64,000 nt of DNA from CAZDQL01 sp964507325 (GTDB lineage Bacteria; Planctomycetota; UBA1135; GCA-002686595), in assembly GCA_964507325.1 (NCBI GenBank), contig CAZDQL010000022.1, positions 1-64,000 on the forward strand, in the 5' to 3' direction. Both the position numbers and the translations under genes were made by a program. Each line of letters opens with the position of its first letter. Positions within the stretch are counted from its first letter, which is position 1. Below are positions 18,386-25,816 of this stretch, in pieces. Below the pieces are notes generated by a model. The model worked only from the letters and a program-made list of their open reading frames with translations. It had not been told where the DNA came from and did not search any database.

Positions 18386-20876
18386 CCTCCTGGGCCCCGG
18401 CGGCGAGGGGGGCCGTGGAGCTGCCGAGGACGATCTCCACCTCCAATCCCTCCGGCGCGAAGGAGAGGGCGACCGTGCCCCCCAGCTCGTGCTCGATCAA
18501 ACCGCGCACGAGTCGCAGGCCCGGGCCGTGGCGGCCAGGGCGCGCTGTCGGGGGGCCGCCCAGCTCACGCCAGACGAGCCTCAGACCCTCGCCGGACTCG
18601 CGGCACCAGCGCAACTCCACTCGGCCGCCGGGCACGGAGAGGGCGCCGAAACGGGCCGCGTTGGACCCCAGCTCGTGGAGAGCGAGGCCGAGAGGCGAAA
18701 CCGTGCGGGCCGCCAGCACCTCCGGCTCCCCTTCCAGGACTACGCATCCCCCGGTCGTCTCTCGGTGGGGATCCAGCATGCGCTGCGCGAGCAGCGCCAG
18801 GTCCACCCTCTCCCAGCTCTCCTCGGCCAACACCTGGTTGGCGCGCGACAGGGCCTCGATTCGACCCCTGAAGCTGCGCGCGAGCGACTCGGGAGAGCCT
18901 TCATCGGCCAGCGTCTGCTCGAGCAACGAGAGCACCGAGGCCAGGGCGTTGCGCATGCGATGGCCGAGCTCGGTCACCAGCGCGCGTTGGCGCTGCTCCA
19001 GCCGGCGGCGCTCAGTGACGTCCCGCCAGGTCCCGATCCACTCGACCGGCTCATCGGCGGGACCGCGCAGGAGCTTGGCCTCGTCGTGGATCCAGATGTA
19101 GTCGCCTTCGCGATTCTTCAGCCGATACTCGCTGCTGAAGGTGGCATCCCCGGCCTGCGCCGCGGCCAGCTCCTGTGCGACACGGGCGCGATCATCGGGA
19201 TGAATCGAGTCGCGCCAGGCCCCATCACCTCCGACCAGGGACTCCGGATCCAGTCCCAGGAGCTGCACCGATCCGCGACTGACGAAGGTGGTCTCCCAGT
19301 CGGGGGCGGGGCCGCGGCTGTAGGTCACGATCGGGCTGGTGGAGAGCAGGCGCGCCAGTCGGTTGCGAGCGGCGGCCAGCGCCTCCTGCGCATCGTGCCG
19401 CGCGGTCACGTCGCGCACCGCGGACACGACCCGGTCGCGACCGTCCACGGAGGCTCGCGTCAAGTGGACCTCGGCCCACCACGGGCCGCGCTCGGGGTGG
19501 CGTGCCTGCCACTCGAAGAGCTGCGCGCCCTCTCCGTCGTGGGCGGCCGCGATGCGNNNNNNNNNNNNNNNNNNNNNNNNNNNNNNNNNNNNNNNNNNNN
19601 NNNNNNNNNNNNNNNNNNNNNNNNNNNNNNNNNNNNNNNNNNNNNNNNNNNNNNNNTGTTCGGTGGTGTCGTGCCCGATCGACTGGATCTCCACGATCCG
19701 TCCGTCAGGCCCCAGCAGAGCGCGTTCGCTCCAACGCTGCCAGCGCATGGCGCCCCCGGCGCTCAGCGAGCGCCGCTCGGTCGTCGTCGTCTCGTCGGCA
19801 CGCACGGCGTCGATGCCGCGTGAGAGCTCGCCGTGGAGCTTGGCCGGGTAGAGGTCGAAGAGGTTGGCTCCGATGAGGGACTCCACGCTGCGACCGTGGT
19901 ACCGGGCGAAGGGCTCGTTGGCGAAGGTGATGGTGCCGTCGGGCCTGTAGCGGTGGATCAGGTCCGGCATGTCGCTCAGGACACTGCGATAGCGCTCTTC
20001 GCTGCTCGCCAGCGCCTGGCGTCCGAGGTAGTGCTGGCGCGTCAGGAGGGAGAGGCCGATGCCCGCCAGCAATCCCAAGACCAGGAAGAGCTCGTTGTGC
20101 AGAAACGACCCTCCGCCGACGCCTCCGAGCTTGGGGCTGATCTCGACTCGCCACGGCTGATCCCCCACGGTGAAGGGGCGCGTCAGCAACTTGGGATCGG
20201 CCGCCATGCTGCGCGCTTCTGACGGGTCCCTGGCCACGATCGACACGTGGGCCGGGTCCTCCCCGACGTAGCGCAGGAGAGAGCTGTACCGACCGTCGAG
20301 AACCTCGTCCACACGGTCGAGCAAGCTGTCGATCTCGAAGACGATGTTGATGATGGGGCCCGCTGCACCGGGCCCCTGGGTGGGCACGTAGGCTGCCAGG
20401 CCCCGCTGATCCTGCGTCAGCCTGAACGGCGGAGAGACGACCACCTGGGATCCGCCCAGGGCGTGGGCCCGCCACGGCACAGCCGTCAGTCCGCCCCGCA
20501 GGTCGTCGAACCAGGCCGGTGCTTCCGCTGGGTAGAGGAGCTCGAGCGCATCGTCTCCAGCGATGCGACTGATGGTCAGGATCTCCGGAGCACCGGTCAC
20601 CAGAGCTGTGGTGAAGCCCTCGGACCCCCCGAAGGAGCCCCAGCCCCGCATGTCGCGAGCACGGGCGGCCGACAGAGCTGTCAGGACGCGATCGACCCGC
20701 TCCTCGACGCGCATCACGGCCTGATGCAACAGCGCCCGAGACTCGTTGTCGACGAGCCGAGCGTTCCGGTCTTGGGCATACCGGTACAGCACTGCGATCA
20801 CACCCACGGCGATCAGGAACACCGCGATGGGAAGTACCACCGCCAGCGGCAGGCGCTCGTGGGATGATCGCGGCAT
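18369..20876 (-). CDS. PAS-domain HWE/HisKA_2-type sensor histidine kinase (interrupted by an assembly gap)
   Basis: Starts at the ATG complementary to 20874-20876; a TTG at 20924 with a good GGGGGAG ribosome-binding site is an alternative. The N-terminus has a membrane helix ('AVVLPIAVFLIAVGVIAVLY'), a CHASE-like periplasmic sensor region, and a second helix ('LFLVLGLLAGIGLSLL'). At least three PAS domains follow: 'RYRSVLSDMPDLIHRYRPDG', one broken by the N gap, and 'WRDSIHPDDRARVAQEL...WIGTWRDVTERRRLE'. The kinase core has the phospho-acceptor His in 'ELGHRMRNALASVLSLLEQ' and ATPase motifs 'LALHELGSNAARFGAL' and 'LVWRELGGPP', typical of HWE kinases. No response regulator is adjacent, so it is an orphan sensor. 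True length depends on the unresolved gap. Confidence 0.85.
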   Translation of the reverse strand: MPRSSHERLPLAVVLPIAVFLIAVGVIAVLYRYAQDRNARLVDNESRALLHQAVMRVEERVDRVLTALSAARARDMRGWGSFGGSEGFTTALVTGAPEILTISRIAGDDALELLYPAEAPAWFDDLRGGLTAVPWRAHALGGSQVVVSPPFRLTQDQRGLAAYVPTQGPGAAGPIINIVFEIDSLLDRVDEVLDGRYSSLLRYVGEDPAHVSIVARDPSEARSMAADPKLLTRPFTVGDQPWRVEISPKLGGVGGGSFLHNELFLVLGLLAGIGLSLLTRQHYLGRQALASSEERYRSVLSDMPDLIHRYRPDGTITFANEPFARYHGRSVESLIGANLFDLYPAKLHGELSRGIDAVRADETTTTERRSLSAGGAMRWQRWSERALLGPDGRIVEIQSIGHDTTEXXXXXXXXXXXXXXXXXXXXXXXXXXXXXXXXXXRIAAAHDGEGAQLFEWQARHPERGPWWAEVHLTRASVDGRDRVVSAVRDVTARHDAQEALAAARNRLARLLSTSPIVTYSRGPAPDWETTFVSRGSVQLLGLDPESLVGGDGAWRDSIHPDDRARVAQELAAAQAGDATFSSEYRLKNREGDYIWIHDEAKLLRGPADEPVEWIGTWRDVTERRRLEQRQRALVTELGHRMRNALASVLSLLEQTLADEGSPESLARSFRGRIEALSRANQVLAEESWERVDLALLAQRMLDPHRETTGGCVVLEGEPEVLAARTVSPLGLALHELGSNAARFGALSVPGGRVELRWCRESGEGLRLVWRELGGPPTARPGRHGPGLRLVRGLIEHELGGTVALSFAPEGLEVEIVLGSSTAPLAAGAQEVTAKG
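19557..19656. other. Assembly gap (100 N)
   Basis: Exactly 100 N, a conventional scaffold-gap placeholder. It lies between two PAS domains of the histidine kinase, whose frame happens to read sensibly on both sides. The real gap size and missing residues are unknown. Confidence 0.99.
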
Positions 20877-21028
20877 GTGGCAGGCCTCAGTGTGTCCCGA
20901 GTTGTCGAGGACGAGGAATGGCAATGACTATAGCTCCCCCCGCGCGGCTGTCCAGCGCCCCCGGCAGCTAGACCAGGCGACCCACCGGACTGGGGCGACA
21001 ACCCCGGTGGGCGTAGAGTAGGCCCTCG

Positions 21029-21871
21029 ATGGATCCCGTGATCATCATTCCGGCTCACCAGGAAGAAGCGGTCCTGCCGCGCACCCTGCCTCCCCTGCTG
21101 GAGGGCCTGTCCGACGGGGTGCGCGTGATCTTGGTGCCGAACGGCTGCAGCGATCGCACTGCCGAAGTGGCCCGCGCCCTGGGGGGCGGGCGCGTGGAGG
21201 TGATCGAGATCGAAGAGGCGCGCAAGACCGCCGCGCTCAACGCCGGGGAGCGTGTGGCTGGGGGCTACCCGCGCATCTACCTCGATGCCGACATCATCCT
21301 GCGCGCTCCTGACGCGCAGCGTCTCTTGGCCGCGCTCGACGCTCCCGGTGTGTTGGCCGCCGAGCCCCGTGCGCGGATCGACTTCGACGGCTGTAGCTTG
21401 GGGGTGCGCGCCTACTACGCCGTCTGGGTGGCCCTCCATGGTCAACGGCCCGGCGACGTGGGCTGCGGCCTCTACGCCCTGACCGAGCTCGGTCGCCAGC
21501 GATTCGATTCCTTTCCCGCGGTGATCTCGGACGATGGGTACGTGCGCGCCCACTTCGCTCCCGGCGAGATCGTCGACGTGGCCGACGCCGAGACGTCGGT
21601 GGCCGCGCCACGCAACCTCCGGGCGCTGATCAAGATCAAGACCCGCAGCCGACTGGGTGCTCTGGAGCTCGCGCGCAAGTTCCCCGACCTCTGGAGGCGC
21701 AAGCGCGTCGCCGGGCAGAGCTTCGCTCGCAAGCTGCGCGGGCTGCCCCTGCGGCTGTGGCCCTTGGTGCCGTTGTACCTCGCCGTTCAGTCGCTCACTC
21801 GCCGGCGCGCGCAGGCGCGGGTGGCTGACCTGGACGAGTACGTCTGGGAGCGCGACGACTCGTCGCGCTGA
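21029..21871 (+). CDS. Family 2-like glycosyltransferase
   Basis: A 280-residue GT-A fold protein. The N-terminus 'VIIIPAHQEEAVLPRTLPPLL' is the nucleotide-sugar binding start of GT2 enzymes, 'ILVPNGCSDRTAEVAR' is the next conserved strand, and 'IYLDADIIL' holds the DxD metal-binding motif (about residues 88-91). 'VISDDGYVRAHF' matches the acidic acceptor region. The C-terminus is basic and ends in an amphipathic segment ('LRLWPLVPLYLAVQSL') that may touch the membrane. Acceptor and donor are unknown. It stands alone between the histidine kinase and the beta-helix gene, with a likely terminator after it. Confidence 0.85.
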   Translation: MDPVIIIPAHQEEAVLPRTLPPLLEGLSDGVRVILVPNGCSDRTAEVARALGGGRVEVIEIEEARKTAALNAGERVAGGYPRIYLDADIILRAPDAQRLLAALDAPGVLAAEPRARIDFDGCSLGVRAYYAVWVALHGQRPGDVGCGLYALTELGRQRFDSFPAVISDDGYVRAHFAPGEIVDVADAETSVAAPRNLRALIKIKTRSRLGALELARKFPDLWRRKRVAGQSFARKLRGLPLRLWPLVPLYLAVQSLTRRRAQARVADLDEYVWERDDSSR

Positions 21872-21886
21872 GCGGCTGGCGGGCCT

Positions 21887-21911
21887 CTCCGGCGCGGCCT
21901 GGACTTTTTTC
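21887..21911 (+). terminator. Probable intrinsic terminator after the glycosyltransferase
   Basis: About 15 bp past the stop codon, a short GC hairpin (TCCGGC paired with GCCTGGA, one bulge) is followed immediately by a C and six T residues (21905-21910). Arrangement and position fit a Rho-independent terminator; the stem is short. Confidence 0.5.
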
Positions 21912-22007
21912 GGGATTCGCGTCGTGCGCAGCGGCGTCTCCTGAAGATCGGGTGTCCCCGGCGGAGCGTCGTAGCTCGCGCCAGCCCTGTCCTGCCTCGG
22001 AGCACCC

Positions 22008-25000
22008 ATGACCATGCGACTCCCCTCAATTCTCAAATGTGGACTGGCCCTCCCGGCCGCGCTCCTCCTCACTGCCGGCCTCGCCCACGCCCAGACCGAC
22101 CTCTCGGGGAACATCTCCGACGACACCACCGGGCCGCTCTTGAGCGGGCAGGTGTACCACATCGTTTCGAGCGTCACGGTCCCGGAAGGGAAGACGCTCA
22201 CCATGCAGTCCGGTGTGATCGTCAAGGCCTACGCCTCCCAGTACTTCTACGTGCGAGGCACCCTGCTCGGCTACGGGGCTGCGGGCAGCGGGATCGTGCT
22301 CACCTCGATCCTGGATGACAGCGCCGGCGGCGACACCAACGGGGACGGCCCCTCCTCGGGCTCCCCGGGGGACTGGAGAGGGCTCCACTTCTACGCCACT
22401 GCCGCTGCCTGCGACCTCGACTACGTCACCGTGCGCTACTCGGGAACTGCGGGCACCCCGGGGATCGAGTTGCGAGGAACGAGCCCGAGTTTCGACAACT
22501 GCACCATCCGCGACTGTCTCAATGACGGTCTCGACCTGAACGGGCTGGACATGGGGGTCAGCGTCAGCAACTGCGCCTTCTTGGACAACGGTCGCTACGC
22601 CGTAGCCAACGTCCCGCTTCAGGAGGTGCCGGGATTCACGAACAACAGCGCCTCGGGGAACACCAGCGGCAACTACCTGCGCATCACCAGTTTCACGCCC
22701 TCCTCGAACCTCGTGATCGGGACCCAGAACGTTCTCGGCGGCGCGCTCGTGACGACGGGCTCGATCACCGTCCCGGCCACCTTCGACCTGACGTTGGAGG
22801 CGGGCGTCGTCATGAAGTGGGCCTCAGGCGCGTCCCTCTACCTGCACGGGACACTGACCTGCCCGGGCACGAGCTCGGAGCCCGTGGTCTTCACGGCGAT
22901 GGAGGACGACGATCACGGCGGAGACACCAATCTCGATGGGCCCTCCAGCGGTGCACCCGGGAGCTGGCGTGGGCTCTACTTCTACGCCGATGGTGATGGG
23001 TCTTCGCTCACCGAGACGATCGTGCGCTACGGCGGAACCAGTGGTGCCGCTGGAATCGAGCTCAACGGCACTGAAATCACCCTGGACGACTGCACCATCC
23101 GCGACTGCCTCTACGATGGCCTCGACCTCAATGGTGGTTCAGTTGGCACCACGGTCAGTGGCTGCTCCTTCGTCGACAACGGGCGCTACGCCGTGGCGAG
23201 CGTGCCCATGGACGCCGTCCCGGATTTCTCGGGCAACAGCGCCTCGGGAAACGCCAGCGGTGACTTCCTGAGGGTCACGGTTCCCAGCCCCACGGCGAGC
23301 CTCACCCTCGATCCGGATTCGATCCTGGGGGGGGCCCTGGTCATGACCACGAGTTGCACGGTGGGTGCGGGGATCACGCTGAACCTGAACCCGGGCGTCA
23401 TCACCAAGTGGCCCGCTGGCGCTTCTGTGTACCTGCACGGGACGCTGATCACCAACGGCACCTCCGCGGAGCCGGTGGTCTTCACTGTCTTCGCGGACGA
23501 CGATCATGGCGGAGACACCAATCTCGACGGGCCGTCCAGCGGCACACCCGGTAGCTGGCGTGGGCTCTACTTCTACTCCGACGCCGATGGATCCGCGCTC
23601 ACCGAGACGATCGTACGCTATGGAGGAACCAGTGGTGCCGCCGGAATCGAGCTCGTCGGCGCCGATGTCACCCTGGACAACTGCACCATCCGCGACGGTC
23701 TCTACGATGGCCTCGATCTCAATGTCAGCACGGTGGGCGCTACGATCAGCGGCTGCTCCATCGTCGACAACGGGCGCTACGCCGTGAACAGCGTGGCCCT
23801 GGACGCCGTACCGGGATTCTCGGGCAACAGCGCCTCTGGCAACGCCTCGGGCGACTACATGCGAGTCACTGCTCCCAGTCCCAGCGACGACCTGATCCTC
23901 GACACGGATTCGATTCTCGAGGGTGTTCTGGTCATGACCACTTCTAGCACGATTTCCAGTGGCATCACGCTGACGATGAACCCTGGGGTCGTGACCAAGT
24001 GGCCCACTGGGGCCACTGTCTACGTTCACGGAGAGCTGAACGTGCTCGGGGACGTGGAAGACCCGGTGGTCTTCACCTCCTTCTACGACGACGAGATCGG
24101 CGGCGACACCGACATGGGCGGCGGGCCCCCCGTGGCGGGCGATTGGCGTGGGCTGCACATCTACGCCGGCGCCACGGGGATCATCCAGCACGCACTCGTG
24201 CGCTACACGGGCACGGCGGGGACTGCCGGCGTCACCACGTACTCGCCAGCGCTGGCGCTGACGGACGTGCGTGTGGATCACGGGGCGGCCGAGGGCTTCG
24301 AGCTGCACGAGGCTCCCTCCGTCGCGCAGCGCCTGTGCGCCTACAACTGCGCTACCCAGGGCATCAGGCTGCAAGCGGGTGCTTTCACCCTGCGCCAGGC
24401 GACCTGCGTCGCCTGCGGAGTCGACGGGATCCTCAAGAGCGGCACCTTCACGGGGCCCGTGAAGGACTGCATCGCCTGGAACAACACCTCCAACTTCACC
24501 GGGTTCGCCGCCGGCGAGCTGCGCTACTCGAACGGCTCGGCGACCCACGCCGGCAGTGACGGGAACATCGATACCGATCCCTGGTTCGTGGACGAGGTCG
24601 GCGGCGATCTGCACCTCGAGATCTTCTCCCCCTGCGTGGACGCGGGAGATCCGACCTCGCCGCTCGATCCGGACCTCACCCGTGCGGACATGGGTGCCTT
24701 CTACTACAACAGCTGTCGGCCGCAGCGCTTCTGCGAGAGCAAGACGAACTCCCTGGGCTGCACTCCCGCGATCGACTGGTCGGGCTACGGCAGCCTGACC
24801 GGTTCGGACACCCTCTACATCACGGCCAACCAGGTCTTGGGCCAGACCACGGGCTACCTCCTCTGGGGCCTGACCCCCAACCCGCCGGGGGCGAGCACCG
24901 GCGGCTACACCGTCATCGGGACGAGTCGCTACGGGCTGCGCCTGTGCATGCTGCAACCCGAGATGAGCTCGGCGCTGAACTCGGGGGGCAACACGGGAGC

Positions 25001-25166
25001 GTGCGACGGGACGTTCAACTTCCACTTCTCGCAAGCCCTGATGAGCTCCTACGGGTTGACCACCGGGACGAGCGTGTACGCGCAGTACATCTACTCCGAC
25101 CCGGCGCACCCCGACGGGAGCGGCTACGGCTACACCGACGCCATCGCCTTCACGCTTTGCCCCTGA
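22008..25166 (+). CDS. Large secreted parallel beta-helix protein with four tandem modules
   Basis: A 1052-residue protein. The signal peptide is residues 1-28 ('LLLTAGLAHAQ'). Four consecutive modules of 197 residues each show 'TLNLNPGVITKWPAGASVYLHGTL', 'EPVVFTxxxDDDHGGDTNLDGPSSG', 'GSWRGLYFY' and 'DNCTIRDGLYDGLDLN...VDNGRYAV', typical of right-handed parallel beta-helix (pectate-lyase-like) folds; the fourth module diverges at its end. No catalytic residues of polysaccharide lyases are evident. The Cys-containing C-terminal domain ('CESKTNSLGCTPAIDWSGYG' to 'YTDAIAFTLCP') is a type I associate with Poly30-like Planctomycetota and may serve in sorting or surface attachment. Function unknown; probably an adhesin-like or structural surface protein. 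Confidence 0.88.
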   Translation: MTMRLPSILKCGLALPAALLLTAGLAHAQTDLSGNISDDTTGPLLSGQVYHIVSSVTVPEGKTLTMQSGVIVKAYASQYFYVRGTLLGYGAAGSGIVLTSILDDSAGGDTNGDGPSSGSPGDWRGLHFYATAAACDLDYVTVRYSGTAGTPGIELRGTSPSFDNCTIRDCLNDGLDLNGLDMGVSVSNCAFLDNGRYAVANVPLQEVPGFTNNSASGNTSGNYLRITSFTPSSNLVIGTQNVLGGALVTTGSITVPATFDLTLEAGVVMKWASGASLYLHGTLTCPGTSSEPVVFTAMEDDDHGGDTNLDGPSSGAPGSWRGLYFYADGDGSSLTETIVRYGGTSGAAGIELNGTEITLDDCTIRDCLYDGLDLNGGSVGTTVSGCSFVDNGRYAVASVPMDAVPDFSGNSASGNASGDFLRVTVPSPTASLTLDPDSILGGALVMTTSCTVGAGITLNLNPGVITKWPAGASVYLHGTLITNGTSAEPVVFTVFADDDHGGDTNLDGPSSGTPGSWRGLYFYSDADGSALTETIVRYGGTSGAAGIELVGADVTLDNCTIRDGLYDGLDLNVSTVGATISGCSIVDNGRYAVNSVALDAVPGFSGNSASGNASGDYMRVTAPSPSDDLILDTDSILEGVLVMTTSSTISSGITLTMNPGVVTKWPTGATVYVHGELNVLGDVEDPVVFTSFYDDEIGGDTDMGGGPPVAGDWRGLHIYAGATGIIQHALVRYTGTAGTAGVTTYSPALALTDVRVDHGAAEGFELHEAPSVAQRLCAYNCATQGIRLQAGAFTLRQATCVACGVDGILKSGTFTGPVKDCIAWNNTSNFTGFAAGELRYSNGSATHAGSDGNIDTDPWFVDEVGGDLHLEIFSPCVDAGDPTSPLDPDLTRADMGAFYYNSCRPQRFCESKTNSLGCTPAIDWSGYGSLTGSDTLYITANQVLGQTTGYLLWGLTPNPPGASTGGYTVIGTSRYGLRLCMLQPEMSSALNSGGNTGACDGTFNFHFSQALMSSYGLTTGTSVYAQYIYSDPAHPDGSGYGYTDAIAFTLCP
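22118..24481 (+). repeat. Four in-frame tandem repeats with an exact 591-bp period
   Basis: The marker block 'ggcggcgacacc' or 'ggcggagacacc' occurs at 22326, 22917, 23508 and 24099, three spacings of exactly 591 bp (197 codons). Copies 2 and 3 are very similar at the nucleotide level, especially about 22885-23240 versus 23476-23831; copies 1 and 4 are more diverged. This implies recent duplication or homogenisation of the middle copies. Confidence 0.9.
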
Positions 25167-25184
25167 TGCCGGAGCGCGCGCATG

Positions 25185-25736
25185 TCAGTCGGCCAGCAGC
25201 ACGCGCCCGCTGCCCTCGCGCAGCCGCGCGCACAGGCGCTCCCAGCGCTTGGCGGCGGTGCCCGGGGTCAGACCCAGACTGCGCCCCACGTCATCGAAGG
25301 GCAGGCGCTCGAGTCCGCGCAGCATGACCAGCAGGCGGTCCTCTTCGGGCAGCGTCTCGACGCGCTCGAGGAAGGCCGCCAGCTGGTCGTCCCGCGCCAC
25401 GTGTCCCGTGACGCTGGTCGCCTCGTCGGGCAGTCGCGCCAGGCCGCCGGTGGTCAACCACTCCCGCCCCGGGCCGGCTCTTCCCCTGTCCACCCGCTGC
25501 AGGGCGCCCAGCAGGACGTTCTTGGCGATGCCGAAGATCCAGGCCCGGAAGTCGCCGAGCTCGGAGTCGAAGCTCTCGCGACCCGCGTAGGCCCGACAGG
25601 CCACCTCCTGCAGCACGTCCTCGGGGTCCAGATCCGCGCGCAGGGGCGCCCACACGTGCAGGCTGATCCAGGAGAAGAGGGCGGGGGCCACGTCGCGGTA
25701 GAGAGCGTCGAAGCCGTTGGAGGGGGCCGCAGGCAT
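25185..25736 (-). CDS. ECF-type RNA polymerase sigma factor
   Basis: A 183-residue sigma-70 family regulator, starting at the ATG complementary to 25734-25736 with a GGAGG ribosome-binding site 6 bases upstream. Region 2 is 'DPEDVLQEVACRAY...FRAWIFGIAKNVLLGALQ', with the core-binding and -10 recognition helix. Region 4 is 'LPFDDVGRSLGLTPGTAAKRWERLCARLRE', a helix-turn-helix for -35 recognition; region 3 is absent, as expected for ECF factors. It is divergent from the kinase-FGE gene (80 bp between starts). Paired ECF/Ser-Thr kinase loci are known in Planctomycetota and some are activated by the partner kinase; that link is inferred here. It converges on the beta-helix gene after 18 bp. Confidence 0.9.
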   Translation of the reverse strand: MPAAPSNGFDALYRDVAPALFSWISLHVWAPLRADLDPEDVLQEVACRAYAGRESFDSELGDFRAWIFGIAKNVLLGALQRVDRGRAGPGREWLTTGGLARLPDEATSVTGHVARDDQLAAFLERVETLPEEDRLLVMLRGLERLPFDDVGRSLGLTPGTAAKRWERLCARLREGSGRVLLAD

Positions 25737-25756
25737 GCGTGACCTCCAGCCTACCA

Positions 25757-25774
25757 ACCCGATCGCGACCGGGT
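25757..25774. promoter_or_regulatory. Imperfect palindrome between the divergent ECF and kinase genes
   Basis: ACCCGATCGCGACCGGGT is nearly self-complementary (one mismatched pair on each side of the centre) and sits centrally in the 80-bp divergent interval. It could be an operator or promoter element controlling both genes; no experimental motif was recognised. Confidence 0.3.
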
Positions 25775-25816
25775 CGGGTGCATCGCCTTCCTGGCTGTCC
25801 TGGGTAGACTCCGGCC

